A DNA stretch of 16,547 bases from Chloroflexota bacterium (GCA_016190465.1 JACPQP010000095.1:1-16547); one strand, 5' to 3'. Counted from the first letter of the stretch, positions 6,649 to 14,168 are shown. Notes: generated by a model from the letters alone, not told the origin. Program-made: numbers and translations.

Positions 6649-7572
6649 ATGTCCGATCGGCGAACGCTGCTCTACTTCTACGCCGAGACTCCTCTTCACG
6701 CGGGCGTTGGACAGCAGACCGATGCCGCGGTCGACCTCCCGATCCAGCGAGAGGAGGCCACGGCCTACCCGGTTATCCGGGCGAGCTCGCTCAAGGGTTC
6801 GCTTTGCGCTGTGGCGGCCGCCCAGCGGGCGACTGAAGAGGTGTCCACCGTGTTTGGCTCGCCTCCGGAGGCGGCAGAGGCCGACCGTCAGCCCAGCGCG
6901 CTAGTGTTGGGGGATGCCCTGACGCTCCTGTTCCCGGTGCGCTCGCTGGTCGGCGTGTTCGCCTGGGTGACGAGCTCGGCGGTGCTCGCGCGGTGGCGGC
7001 GCGACGCGGCCAACGCCGGCCTCCCCCTCCCCTGGGTGGCACCCGGCGCTCCCGCGGACGGCGAGGCGAGAGTCGCGCCCGACAGCCGGGTGCGGGAGCC
7101 ACGTGGGCGCCTCACCATGGAAGACCTGACGTTCCGGGCCCAGGTCGATCCGGCAGTGGCAACGCTCGGCCGCTGGTTGGCCGATCGAGTGTTTCCGGCT
7201 GATGCTCCCTACGCCTACTGGAGGGAGAAAGTGCCGCGAGATCTCGTCCTTCTGCCCGAGGAGGCCTATCGTTTCCTCGTGACGCACAGCACCGAGGTCA
7301 CCTCGCGCATCCGCATCGACCCGCGGACCGGAGCCGCCGCCGAGGGCGCCCTGTGGACCGAGGAGTCCCTGCCGGCCGACACGTTGCTCTGTGCGCCGCT
7401 CGCCATCGGCACGCCCACCCAGCCGGCGGCGACGCTAAAGACCGCGGACGAGGTAGCGCGCTGGCTGCGGGCCGTCGTGCCCGGCCGATTCCAGTTGGGG
7501 GGGAGCCGCACCCTCGGCCGCGGTTTCGTCCGGGCGCGCTGGGGTGAAGACACCGCGGGTGGGACGACGTGA
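6649..7572 (+). CDS. cmr4: Type III-B CRISPR RAMP backbone protein Cmr4
   Basis: A 307-residue Cas7-type subunit. Cmr4 polymerises along the crRNA and cuts the target RNA at 6-nt intervals. Visible: LHAGVGQQTDAAVDLPIQRE at 16-35, whose Asp29 occupies the place of the catalytic Asp (Asp26 in Pyrococcus Cmr4); the RAMP segment PVIRASSLKGSL at 41-52; and a C-terminal glycine-rich GGSRTLGRGFVRARW at 284-298. The ATG at 6649 has AGGAAG about 5 bases upstream, overlapping the cmr1 stop. Its own stop overlaps the start of cmr5. The retained Asp predicts RNase competence if crRNA can be loaded. Length is normal for the family. Confidence 0.94.
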   Translation: MSDRRTLLYFYAETPLHAGVGQQTDAAVDLPIQREEATAYPVIRASSLKGSLCAVAAAQRATEEVSTVFGSPPEAAEADRQPSALVLGDALTLLFPVRSLVGVFAWVTSSAVLARWRRDAANAGLPLPWVAPGAPADGEARVAPDSRVREPRGRLTMEDLTFRAQVDPAVATLGRWLADRVFPADAPYAYWREKVPRDLVLLPEEAYRFLVTHSTEVTSRIRIDPRTGAAAEGALWTEESLPADTLLCAPLAIGTPTQPAATLKTADEVARWLRAVVPGRFQLGGSRTLGRGFVRARWGEDTAGGTT

Positions 7573-7991
7573 TGGACGCGACGCCGCGGTTGACCGAGGC
7601 GCAGTCGGACGAGACGGCTACACGCGTTGTGCAGGAAGTCAGGGCCCGTGGACGCCTGGCTAACTACCGTCCCCTCGTGCGCAACCTGCCCGTCTGGCTG
7701 CGCCAGCACGGGCTGGGACAGACGATGGCTTATCTGCAAGCTCGCGGCGCGGGCCGGGCCGACAGCCCCTATCTGATGATGTACGCGCAGTTGGGAGAGT
7801 GGCTGCGCGAGCGGCTGGGGCTGCCCCCGGGCGATGTCCTGGCCGCGCTCACTCGTGCCGACAGCCGCATCTACCTTCTGGCGTCAGAGGAGGCGAGCGC
7901 GTTGGCCCTGGCGTTGCGGCGAGCGATGGCGCGCGAGGACGCGAGTCCAGGCACGAGCGGCGGATCCACTATTCCACCGGAGGTTGAGTGA
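7572..7991 (+). CDS. cmr5: Type III-B CRISPR small subunit Cmr5
   Basis: A 139-residue, mostly helical protein. Cmr5 lines the Cmr4 filament and helps hold the target RNA. The core YRPLVRNLPVWLRQHGLGQT followed by MAYLQARG near residues 28-55 is the hallmark of the family. The last 20 or so residues (after RRAMAREDA) are low-complexity and probably disordered. The junction reads GTGATG: ATG at 7572 shares one base with the cmr4 TGA, and GTG at 7569 would overlap it by four. I chose ATG because GGTGGGA is then about 7 bases upstream. Translation is probably coupled to cmr4. Confidence 0.92.
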   Translation: MDATPRLTEAQSDETATRVVQEVRARGRLANYRPLVRNLPVWLRQHGLGQTMAYLQARGAGRADSPYLMMYAQLGEWLRERLGLPPGDVLAALTRADSRIYLLASEEASALALALRRAMAREDASPGTSGGSTIPPEVE

Positions 7992-8812
7992 TGCCCACGA
8001 CCTGGCAGATCCCCCGCGATCTCGCGTGGGGCACGCCCTACCCGCTGCCCCGCGATACCGCCGAGACCGTGCTGGAGCGGGAGCAGGATGGTCGGCCCGA
8101 CAACGCCTCGCTGCTGATGGATCGCCTCCTGCCCTACGCGCGAGGGCGCGCCGGACCCGAGATCGTGCGCGAGTTCACCAACCGGGCGGCGCTGCTACCC
8201 GACCTGACACGGCTGATGGAGCTGATCGCCGCGATCGTCGCTCGCTGGGATGCGCTGGCGCAATCGCTGGGCGCGGTGACGTTCACCGCCGAGCCCGAGT
8301 GGCGGGTGGCAGTGGGGTTGGGAACCCATCCACCCCTGGAGACGGGGCTGCTTCTTCATCGCACCTACGGGCTCCCCTTCATTCCGGCCAGCGCGCTGAA
8401 AGGGGTCACCCGTCTGTACGCCGAGCGGGTGGCAGACATCGGCGCCGCCGAGGCCTCGGGGCTGTTCGGGGCAACGGACGATGAGGCGGAGCGGGGCGAC
8501 CTGCTTTTTCTGGACGCGTTTCCGGCCGCGGTGCCCCGCCTGGAGCGAGACGTCATCAACGCCCACTTCGCGACCTACTACGCCGGCCTGGCAAACACCC
8601 CACCGGCCGACTACCTGGCCCCGCGACCCGTGTTCTTCCTGACCGTGGGCAGGGCGAGCCCCTTCCGTTTTGGGATCGCCAGCGCTCAGGGGGACCGGCT
8701 CGTCGCCGAGCGCGGGGCAGCCTGGCTGAGGCAGGCGCTACGCGACGTCGGCGTGGGCGCGAAGACCGCAACCGGTTACGGGTACTGGATCGAGACGCGG
8801 GGAGAGCAATGA
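7991..8812 (+). CDS. cmr6: Type III-B CRISPR RAMP protein Cmr6
   Basis: A 273-residue RAMP subunit that, with Cmr1, terminates the Cmr filament at the crRNA 3' side. Visible: DNASLLMDRLLPY at 38-50, typical of the Cmr6 N-terminus; the RAMP core GLGTHPPLETGLLLHRTYG at 109-127; FIPASALKGVTR at 130-141; and a C-terminal glycine-rich TATGYGYW. The junction with cmr5 again reads GTGATG: the ATG at 7991 shares one base with the cmr5 TGA and has GGAGG about 7 bases upstream; a GTG at 7988 is the alternative. The stop overlaps the cbiZ start by four bases. Length and motifs look intact. Confidence 0.93.
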   Translation: MPTTWQIPRDLAWGTPYPLPRDTAETVLEREQDGRPDNASLLMDRLLPYARGRAGPEIVREFTNRAALLPDLTRLMELIAAIVARWDALAQSLGAVTFTAEPEWRVAVGLGTHPPLETGLLLHRTYGLPFIPASALKGVTRLYAERVADIGAAEASGLFGATDDEAERGDLLFLDAFPAAVPRLERDVINAHFATYYAGLANTPPADYLAPRPVFFLTVGRASPFRFGIASAQGDRLVAERGAAWLRQALRDVGVGAKTATGYGYWIETRGEQ

Positions 8813-9471
8813 CCCACCGGCTCGAGGTCCCGATCCCCGGAGTCCGGGTGAGCATCCCCGACGGTGTGCTCCACATCCGGAGCGAGCGCCCCCTGCGGGT
8901 CCTCAGCTCGGCCGCCTGCGGCGGAGCCTGGCTCACCACCGGCGACATCCTGAACCTCCACGTCTCCAAGGGCTACTCTTCCGAGCGGCCCGAGGACGAT
9001 CTTCAAGCCGCCGCCGCGCGGCTCGGCGTCCCCGAGCCGTTTGTCGGGCTGATGACCGCTGCCTACGTCGAGCGGGCCCGGATGGCCTACCGGGCTGGCG
9101 GGACGCTGGTGGTCACCTGTGTCGCCACCGTCGGACTGACCAACGCCACCTCGGCCGGGCGAGAGTCCCCGTGGCTGGGCCCGCCGCCTCCTGGCACGAT
9201 CAACCTCGTCCTGCTGGTGGACGCCGACCTCGCGCCGGAGGCCATGGTCAACCTGGTGATCACGGCGACGGAGGCCAAGACGCTGGCGCTGGTCGAGCAG
9301 GGGCAGCGGACGTTGGCCGGCGAGCTGGCGTCTGGCACGTCGACGGACGCGGTGGTCATCGCCTGCACCGGCGAGGGGCCGCGTTACCGCTACGCCGGGC
9401 CGGCGACGCTGGTCGGGCACCTCGCCGCCCAGTGCGTCCGCGAGGCGATGGCGGCCTCCCGGTCGGTCTGA
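8809..9471 (+). CDS. cbiZ: Adenosylcobinamide amidohydrolase CbiZ
   Basis: A 220-residue cytoplasmic enzyme of the CbiZ family (PF01955). CbiZ removes the aminopropanol tail of adenosylcobinamide to give adenosylcobyric acid, letting the cell salvage incomplete corrinoids into B12 synthesis. Visible: LSSAACGGAWLTTGDILNLH at 32-51, VGLMTAAYVERARM at 79-92, VVTCVATVGLTNATSAG at 101-117, GTINLVLLVDADL at 129-141, ITATEAKTLAL at 151-161 and ASGTSTDAVVIA at 174-185, all in family order. The ATG overlaps the cmr6 TGA in ATGA, and GGGGAG precedes it, so it is read as the last gene of the cmr transcript. No other cobalamin genes are in the window. The pairing with CRISPR genes is unusual and may be accidental. 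It converges on the isomerase-like gene 32 bases downstream with no clear terminator between. Confidence 0.9.
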   Translation: MTHRLEVPIPGVRVSIPDGVLHIRSERPLRVLSSAACGGAWLTTGDILNLHVSKGYSSERPEDDLQAAAARLGVPEPFVGLMTAAYVERARMAYRAGGTLVVTCVATVGLTNATSAGRESPWLGPPPPGTINLVLLVDADLAPEAMVNLVITATEAKTLALVEQGQRTLAGELASGTSTDAVVIACTGEGPRYRYAGPATLVGHLAAQCVREAMAASRSV

Positions 9472-9503
9472 GCGCCGCGCGGTTCCCGAACCCAGGGCAG
9501 GCT

Positions 9504-10280
9504 TCATCCATCCTCGGGCCGCGCCGCCAGGCACCGCCACAGCGCGCGATAGTAGCGCATCAGCCGCTCCGGCTCGAGGCTCGCGGGGATCTCGGCGCAG
9601 CAGTAGCCGGCGTAGCCCGTTTCCTCGAGCCGCGCGAACAGCTCCCGGTAGCGGTAGGCCGGGTTCCATAGCTCGCCTATGTGGACCAGTCGGATCCAAC
9701 CCCTCACCAGTTCGAAATCACCGCGGATGGACCCCGCCTTGACGTCCACCGGGTTGCTGTTCCAGCACACGCCGACGTTCGGGTGGTCGGCGACGAGGAG
9801 GATCTCACGGATGTCCCGGGCGTCGGCGACGCCCCCGTGCATCTCCAGCCGAATCTCCACGCCGTAGTCCGCGGCGAACTCCCCGCACTCCCGAAGCGCG
9901 CGGCCGATCTGCTCCAGGGTCCGCGGCCGCGGAACGCCCGCGGCCTCCTGGTGACCGTTGGGACGGACCTTCACGCCGGGGGCGCCGATGTCCCGGGCCA
10001 GCAGCGCATACTCCTTCGTGCCCTCGACGTTTCGGCGGACCTCATCCGGGTCGATGGCATGGTACTCGAAGGCGGTGCCCAGTCCCACGAGCGCCACGGG
10101 CGAGTCGGCGAACAGCTCGCGCACCCGGCGACGCTCCGCCTGGTCGAGCGAAGATTCGACGCCGTGAGCGTGGCTGGTCCGCAGTTCGATGCCCTCGAAT
10201 CCCGTGGCGACGCACCGCTGCACAATGGTCGGCAGGTCCCAGTCCTTCGCCAGGTTGTAGGTGACCAGTCCCAGCTTCAT
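9504..10280 (-). CDS. Sugar phosphate isomerase/epimerase-like TIM-barrel protein
   Basis: A 258-residue xylose-isomerase-like TIM barrel (AP-endonuclease family 2 fold). Members interconvert or epimerise sugars and inositols using a divalent metal. Visible strand ends: GFEGIELR near 27-34, RLEMHGG at 144-150 (Glu146, His148), VGVCWNSNP at 169-177, LVHIGE at 198-203 (His200) and YCCAEIP at 226-232 (Glu230). Glu146, His200 and Glu230 fit the usual metal ligands; Asn174/Asn176 stand where an Asp is more common, so activity is not assured. The start at 10280 is preferred over an ATG 33 bases upstream because GGAGAG lies about 6 bases before it. It lies 88 bases after the glycoside hydrolase on the same strand, suggesting a shared transcript and sugar pathway. 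The substrate cannot be named. Confidence 0.82.
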   Translation of the reverse strand: MKLGLVTYNLAKDWDLPTIVQRCVATGFEGIELRTSHAHGVESSLDQAERRRVRELFADSPVALVGLGTAFEYHAIDPDEVRRNVEGTKEYALLARDIGAPGVKVRPNGHQEAAGVPRPRTLEQIGRALRECGEFAADYGVEIRLEMHGGVADARDIREILLVADHPNVGVCWNSNPVDVKAGSIRGDFELVRGWIRLVHIGELWNPAYRYRELFARLEETGYAGYCCAEIPASLEPERLMRYYRALWRCLAARPEDG

Positions 10281-10368
10281 CTTGTCTCTCCGTACGGGTT
10301 GATGGGCGTGCACCGGGCTCGTTCACTCGACGAACTGAAAGCGCGCGACGATGTTCCCGAAGGGTAAC

Positions 10369-12336
10369 TCATCCCTTCGTGACCACGTGAAGCACCGCCG
10401 CCTCCTTCGGCGGCAGGGAGATCGCCGGCTCCGCCAGCGGCTCGCCGGTCTCCCAGTTCGTCGCCGTGCCGCCCAGGCGCAGCGGGCCCTCCTCGGTGGT
10501 CCAGGCGTGGTTAACCAGGACGACCAACTGCTCGGCGCCGTCCACACTGGTGAAGGTGCCGGTCTCGATGAAGCGGTTGGCGCAATCGGCCGGCGGCCGG
10601 ATCCCGGCCAGCTCCCGCAGCGCAAGGTACAGCGAGTCCAGCGCCGTGGTCGTGTTGCCGTCGGGCGTCCAGAAGGCGTAGTACTCTAACGGGTAGGTCA
10701 CCAGCACCACGCGCCCCTGGCCAATCCGGTTCACAATCAGCGCCGGCCGCCCCTCGTCGTCCACGGCGATCACCTCGGCCGTCGTCGTCTCCAGCGGCAG
10801 GTACGCCGTGTCCGGCGGCGTCCCCGCGACCGGGCAGACGATCTCCTCGCCCTCGCCGAAGCCGACGAGGGGCCGGATGAACCGCAGCGTCACCGCCGAG
10901 CGGCGGGGCAAGTCGGAGATCCCGTAGCGCAGCTGGTGCCGCGCGCCGAACAACGACTCGAAGATCTGGCAGTGCAGGCCACCCCGCCGCCCCGAGAATG
11001 AGACGTACACTGTCCCGCCCGCCGCGGCGTAGTCGTGAAGCTGTCGCCAGGTGCCGGTGAGCATGGCCCAGGTATTCGGCAGGATCAGGAGCCGGTAGGG
11101 AGAGAAGTCGAAGGCCTCCTCCGGCAGGGGCGACGAGTCGAAGAAGTAGGGGTCGGGGCGCTCGCGGACGAAGCCCACGTCGCAGCCGCCGGTCTTGGCG
11201 AGCGTGAAGCTGGTCTGGAGGACGCGGTACTCGAGGAAGCGGTCGAGCCGGTCGTGCGGGTAGTCCGCGATCAGCCGGGAGGGGACCACGATGGCGGCCC
11301 GGGGCGGATCGAGCCGGAAGCGGGTGAGGTCCAGCCGCTGGGCGATGCGGGCGAACCGCGCCATCTCCCGGGCGGCCGGCTTTTCGCTGCCGTCGGAGCG
11401 GAGCATGCCGTAGTGCAGCTCGTTGATGTAGTAGGTGTAGGGGACCCGGTCCTCCAGCTCCCCGAAGTCGCTGAGACCCCAGGGCATCGCCCCGCAGGCG
11501 CCGTTGATCAACGTCCCGAACAGGACGTTGCGGTAGAAGCCTGCCTGGTTCTCCTCCGAGTCCAGCGTGGTGGAGCTGCCAAACTCCTCCACGAACACGG
11601 GCTTGCCGATGCTGACGTACTTCACCTGGCCCGAGTGGGCATACGACCAGCGCAGCGCGTCGTTGTCGCCGTTGGCGTAATCGTAGTAGTTGTAGAGGTG
11701 GCAGCCGAAGTAATCGACATAAGGGTAGATCCACTCGGTGCGGAAGCCATCATAGTTCTTCTTGGCCTCCGAGCGGGCCCCGTCGCCGGTCCCCACCAGG
11801 TGCGCGTCGCCCGCCTCCCGGATGTTCTGGTACATCGCCGCGGCCCAGGCCTGCGCCTTCTGGGGGGAGGTCGCCCCCCAGACGGAGATCTCGTTCGTGA
11901 GAATCCAGCCGAAGAGGGCGGGGTGGTCCCGGTACCGGCGCGCCAGCGTCTGGACATAGCGCCGCTCGATCTGGAGCGCCTGGGGGTCGGTGTAGAGGTC
12001 GCGCCCGTGCCGCCAGGGGAAGTCCCAGTCGATCCCCGAGGCCGGTCCGACGAACAGCGTCGGCATCACCTTGACGCCGTGCGCCAGGGAGATGGCGAGG
12101 AGCTCGTCCAGCCGCGCGAGCATCCGGGGATCCACGTTGCCGTGCGTCGGGGTGAAGTCGGCCGTCTGAAGAAAGACGCGATAGACCCGCAGACCCAGTC
12201 GGGCCATGTGGGCGATGTCGGCCGCGTACCGGGCCGGGTCCCAGTCCGACCACATCCGGTTGGCGCGGTTGCCCGGCCAGTAGTTCGTCCCCACCAGGTA
12301 CTGAGGTCTGCCGTCCACGTCGAAGTACCGGGGCAT
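10369..12336 (-). CDS. Glycoside hydrolase, clan GH-A TIM barrel with GH42-like C-terminal domains
   Basis: A 655-residue enzyme starting MPRYFDVDGRPQYLVGTNYW. The N-terminal barrel (to about 380) has ILTNEIS with acid/base Glu149 at 145-151, and KPVFVEEFGSS at 245-255 with a likely nucleophile Glu251: the Asn-Glu ... Glu-Phe-Gly pattern of clan GH-A (GH5/GH42-like). The middle region (about 385-560) resembles the GATase-like beta-galactosidase trimerisation domain, with FSPYRLLILPNTWAML and AAAGGTVYVSF, and a small beta domain ends the chain. There is no signal peptide, so it acts inside the cell, presumably on an imported glycoside. AGGAGG lies 5 bases before the ATG. It is divergent from the sugar ABC importer and upstream of the isomerase-like gene. 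Exact family and substrate are unknown; beta-galactosidase or beta-mannosidase types are options. Confidence 0.85.
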   Translation of the reverse strand: MPRYFDVDGRPQYLVGTNYWPGNRANRMWSDWDPARYAADIAHMARLGLRVYRVFLQTADFTPTHGNVDPRMLARLDELLAISLAHGVKVMPTLFVGPASGIDWDFPWRHGRDLYTDPQALQIERRYVQTLARRYRDHPALFGWILTNEISVWGATSPQKAQAWAAAMYQNIREAGDAHLVGTGDGARSEAKKNYDGFRTEWIYPYVDYFGCHLYNYYDYANGDNDALRWSYAHSGQVKYVSIGKPVFVEEFGSSTTLDSEENQAGFYRNVLFGTLINGACGAMPWGLSDFGELEDRVPYTYYINELHYGMLRSDGSEKPAAREMARFARIAQRLDLTRFRLDPPRAAIVVPSRLIADYPHDRLDRFLEYRVLQTSFTLAKTGGCDVGFVRERPDPYFFDSSPLPEEAFDFSPYRLLILPNTWAMLTGTWRQLHDYAAAGGTVYVSFSGRRGGLHCQIFESLFGARHQLRYGISDLPRRSAVTLRFIRPLVGFGEGEEIVCPVAGTPPDTAYLPLETTTAEVIAVDDEGRPALIVNRIGQGRVVLVTYPLEYYAFWTPDGNTTTALDSLYLALRELAGIRPPADCANRFIETGTFTSVDGAEQLVVLVNHAWTTEEGPLRLGGTATNWETGEPLAEPAISLPPKEAAVLHVVTKG

Positions 12337-12401
12337 ACATACCTCCTGTTGCGTAGCGGTACGTCTACTTTACTTCTTCGCGGCCTGGGAGGGAAGCATC
12401 C

Positions 12402-12430
12402 TTGATCGGCCGGCCTCGTTCTGCTACAAT
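12402..12430 (+). promoter_or_regulatory. Promoter of the sugar ABC operon
   Basis: TTGATC (12402-12407), a 17-base spacer, then TACAAT (12425-12430) preceded by TG at 12422-12423: a near-consensus sigma-70-type promoter with an extended -10. Initiation near 12437 gives a structured leader of about 115 bases before the binding-protein ATG. This is the best promoter in the window. Confidence 0.7.
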
Positions 12431-12446
12431 GGCCGCACCAACCGAA

Positions 12447-12502
12447 GGTCGCATGTTGGCCCCGCGATTCCCTGGACACCGCGCGGAGCGAGACATGCGA
12501 CC
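12447..12502 (+). promoter_or_regulatory. Long inverted repeat in the ABC-operon leader
   Basis: GGTCGCATGT (12447-12456) is the exact inverse complement of ACATGCGACC (12493-12502). Inside the loop CCGCG (12462-12466) pairs with CGCGG (12482-12486). In RNA this makes an extended hairpin right after the predicted start; in DNA the arms are two half-sites with centres 46 bp apart. It may be an mRNA-stabilising hairpin, a regulatory leader or a repressor site. I do not recognise a known riboswitch. Confidence 0.5.
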
Positions 12503-12551
12503 ATCTCCGGTGCCGGAAGGCGTAAAGCAGACTCTGTAGGAGGGGAAGAGC

Positions 12552-13988
12552 ATGTCCAGTCAGACCGCCGCGTCTCGCGCCAATCGCCCGATCAGTCGCC
12601 GTGCCGCGCTGCGTGTCGCCGCCGCGGGCCTCCTCGGCGTAGCCGGGAGCCAGCTCCTGCTCGCCTGTCAGCCCGCGCCGCCGCCGACGCCCACCCCCGC
12701 GCCAAAGCCAGCCGCGCCGGTACCCGCCGCGCCGACGGCCGCTGCCAAGGAGGCGCCGAAGCCCGCGGCCCCACCCAGCGGCCAGGTCGTGACCGTCGAC
12801 GCCAACATCCGGATGCCCCCGAGCTTCGTCGACTGGTACAAGCAGTGGCTGCCGAAGTTCGAGCAGCAGCACCCGGACATCAAGGTCAACTTCCAGCCCG
12901 TCCCGCCGGCCGAGTACGACCAGAAGCTCCAGGTCAGCCTGGCCGCGGGAACGCCGGGCGACATCATCTGGACGAACAACGCCTCGCAGATGCACTTCTA
13001 CTCGGCCCAGGGCGTGCTGCTGCCGATGGAGGACCTGGCCAAGGCCAACAACTTCGACCTGAAGCGGATCTACCCGGAGGCCAACGCCTACAACACCTAC
13101 GAGGGCAAGCTCTACGGCCTGCCCTGGCTCTCCCACCCGGGCATCAGCGCGCTGTTCGTCAACGCCGATGGGATCGACAAGGCCGGGATCAAGCTGGACG
13201 ACAACTGGACCTACGACGACGTCTTCAAGATCGCCCAGCAGCTCACCGAGCCGGGTAAGCGCTTCGGGATGGTGGCGCCATTCGCGGTTGGCCGCTGGGA
13301 GACGCCGATGCTCTCCTTCGGCGGCGACATCCTGAGCAAGGACCTGAGCAAGCCGGCGGTCCAGGAGCCAGCGACGATCGAGGCGTTTGCCTGGATCGGT
13401 GACCTGATGAACAAGAACAAGATCGCGCCCACCTCCGAGTCGCTCGCCCTCGAAAACGCCCAGCAGCAGTTCTCGTCGGGGAAGGCGCTGATGATGTTCG
13501 CCGGCTACTGGGAGATCAGCACGGTCATCGGGCTGGTCAAGGACTTCAAGTGGCGGGCGATGCCGATCCCGGTCGGCAAGTTCGACCGCTTCGCCGGCTA
13601 CTCGGCGAATGACAACTACACGATCCCCAAGCAGGCCAAGCAGCCGCAGAAGGCGTTCGTCCTCATCGACTGGCTGCTCGGCCACGAGCGCTCGCTCTCG
13701 ATGGTCCAGGCCGGGCTCAACCCCTCCGGTCAGCCAAAAGTCAACGACGATCCGGTGCTGGAGCAGATGCCGCCCAACCGCGTCCAGGCGCACAAGATCA
13801 TCATCAAGCAGATGGCCAGCGGGAAGTACAAGCCATCGCCCAACCCGAAGAACCAGCGCCAGATCGAGCTGCGGACGGTCGTCACCTCCGAGCTCGAAGC
13901 CATCTGGACCGGCAAGAAGACGGCGGCGCAGGCGATGAAGGACGCCGAGCTGAAGGTCGCCGACGTCATCGGCAAGCCCCTGCCGTAG
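12552..13988 (+). CDS. Sugar ABC transporter substrate-binding lipoprotein (family 1)
   Basis: A 478-residue extracellular solute-binding protein. The N-terminus has a twin-arginine motif (ISRRAALRV, 15-23), a hydrophobic stretch and a lipobox LLLAC with Cys39, so it is probably exported folded by Tat and lipid-anchored outside the membrane. A Pro/Ala/Thr-rich linker (about 41-82) joins the anchor to the binding domain, a style common in Chloroflexota. The mature domain has family-1 features: DWYKQWLPKFEQQHPDIKVN near 96-115, AAGTPGDIIWTNNASQ near 134-149, YGLPWLSHPG, and a C-terminal helix ending in AAQAMKDAELKVADVIGK. It delivers sugar or a similar solute to the two permeases downstream. 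GGAGGGG lies 6 bases before the ATG. The ligand is not readable from sequence; a carbohydrate is inferred from family and neighbours. Confidence 0.93.
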   Translation: MSSQTAASRANRPISRRAALRVAAAGLLGVAGSQLLLACQPAPPPTPTPAPKPAAPVPAAPTAAAKEAPKPAAPPSGQVVTVDANIRMPPSFVDWYKQWLPKFEQQHPDIKVNFQPVPPAEYDQKLQVSLAAGTPGDIIWTNNASQMHFYSAQGVLLPMEDLAKANNFDLKRIYPEANAYNTYEGKLYGLPWLSHPGISALFVNADGIDKAGIKLDDNWTYDDVFKIAQQLTEPGKRFGMVAPFAVGRWETPMLSFGGDILSKDLSKPAVQEPATIEAFAWIGDLMNKNKIAPTSESLALENAQQQFSSGKALMMFAGYWEISTVIGLVKDFKWRAMPIPVGKFDRFAGYSANDNYTIPKQAKQPQKAFVLIDWLLGHERSLSMVQAGLNPSGQPKVNDDPVLEQMPPNRVQAHKIIIKQMASGKYKPSPNPKNQRQIELRTVVTSELEAIWTGKKTAAQAMKDAELKVADVIGKPLP

Positions 13989-14015
13989 AGGTTAGGGAGC
14001 GAGGGGCTGACCTCT
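13987..14015 (+). terminator. Hairpin at the 3' end of the binding-protein gene
   Basis: AGAGGTTAG (13987-13995) pairs with CTGACCTCT (14007-14015) with one T-G wobble and an 11-base loop, beginning within the stop codon. A C-run, not a T-run, follows. It is more likely a 3'-end stabiliser or attenuator that keeps binding-protein mRNA more abundant than permease mRNA than a full terminator. Confidence 0.4.
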
Positions 14016-14168
14016 CCCCCCGTGTCCCCCTCCCCGGCGCGGGGCTCACAAGGGTAGGTATCACGGCGGGAGGGGTGACCGGCGACTGATGAAGATTATC
14101 GAAATAACCTGGCGCACGCGCCACGCCGACGGCGGGCCTGGCGATCCCGCAGGGACTTCCTTCGGTCG

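Noticed and set aside
11035..12405. 456-residue open frame on the plus strand opposite the glycoside hydrolase
   Set aside because: It is a Val/Gly/Arg-rich shadow with no domain, antisense to the hydrolase whose catalytic motifs are intact.
12066..13793. Long open frame on the minus strand, opposite the binding-protein gene
   Set aside because: It is antisense to a protein with clear family motifs, has low-complexity Arg/Gly/Asp-rich translation and no recognisable domain; such frames are common in high-GC DNA.
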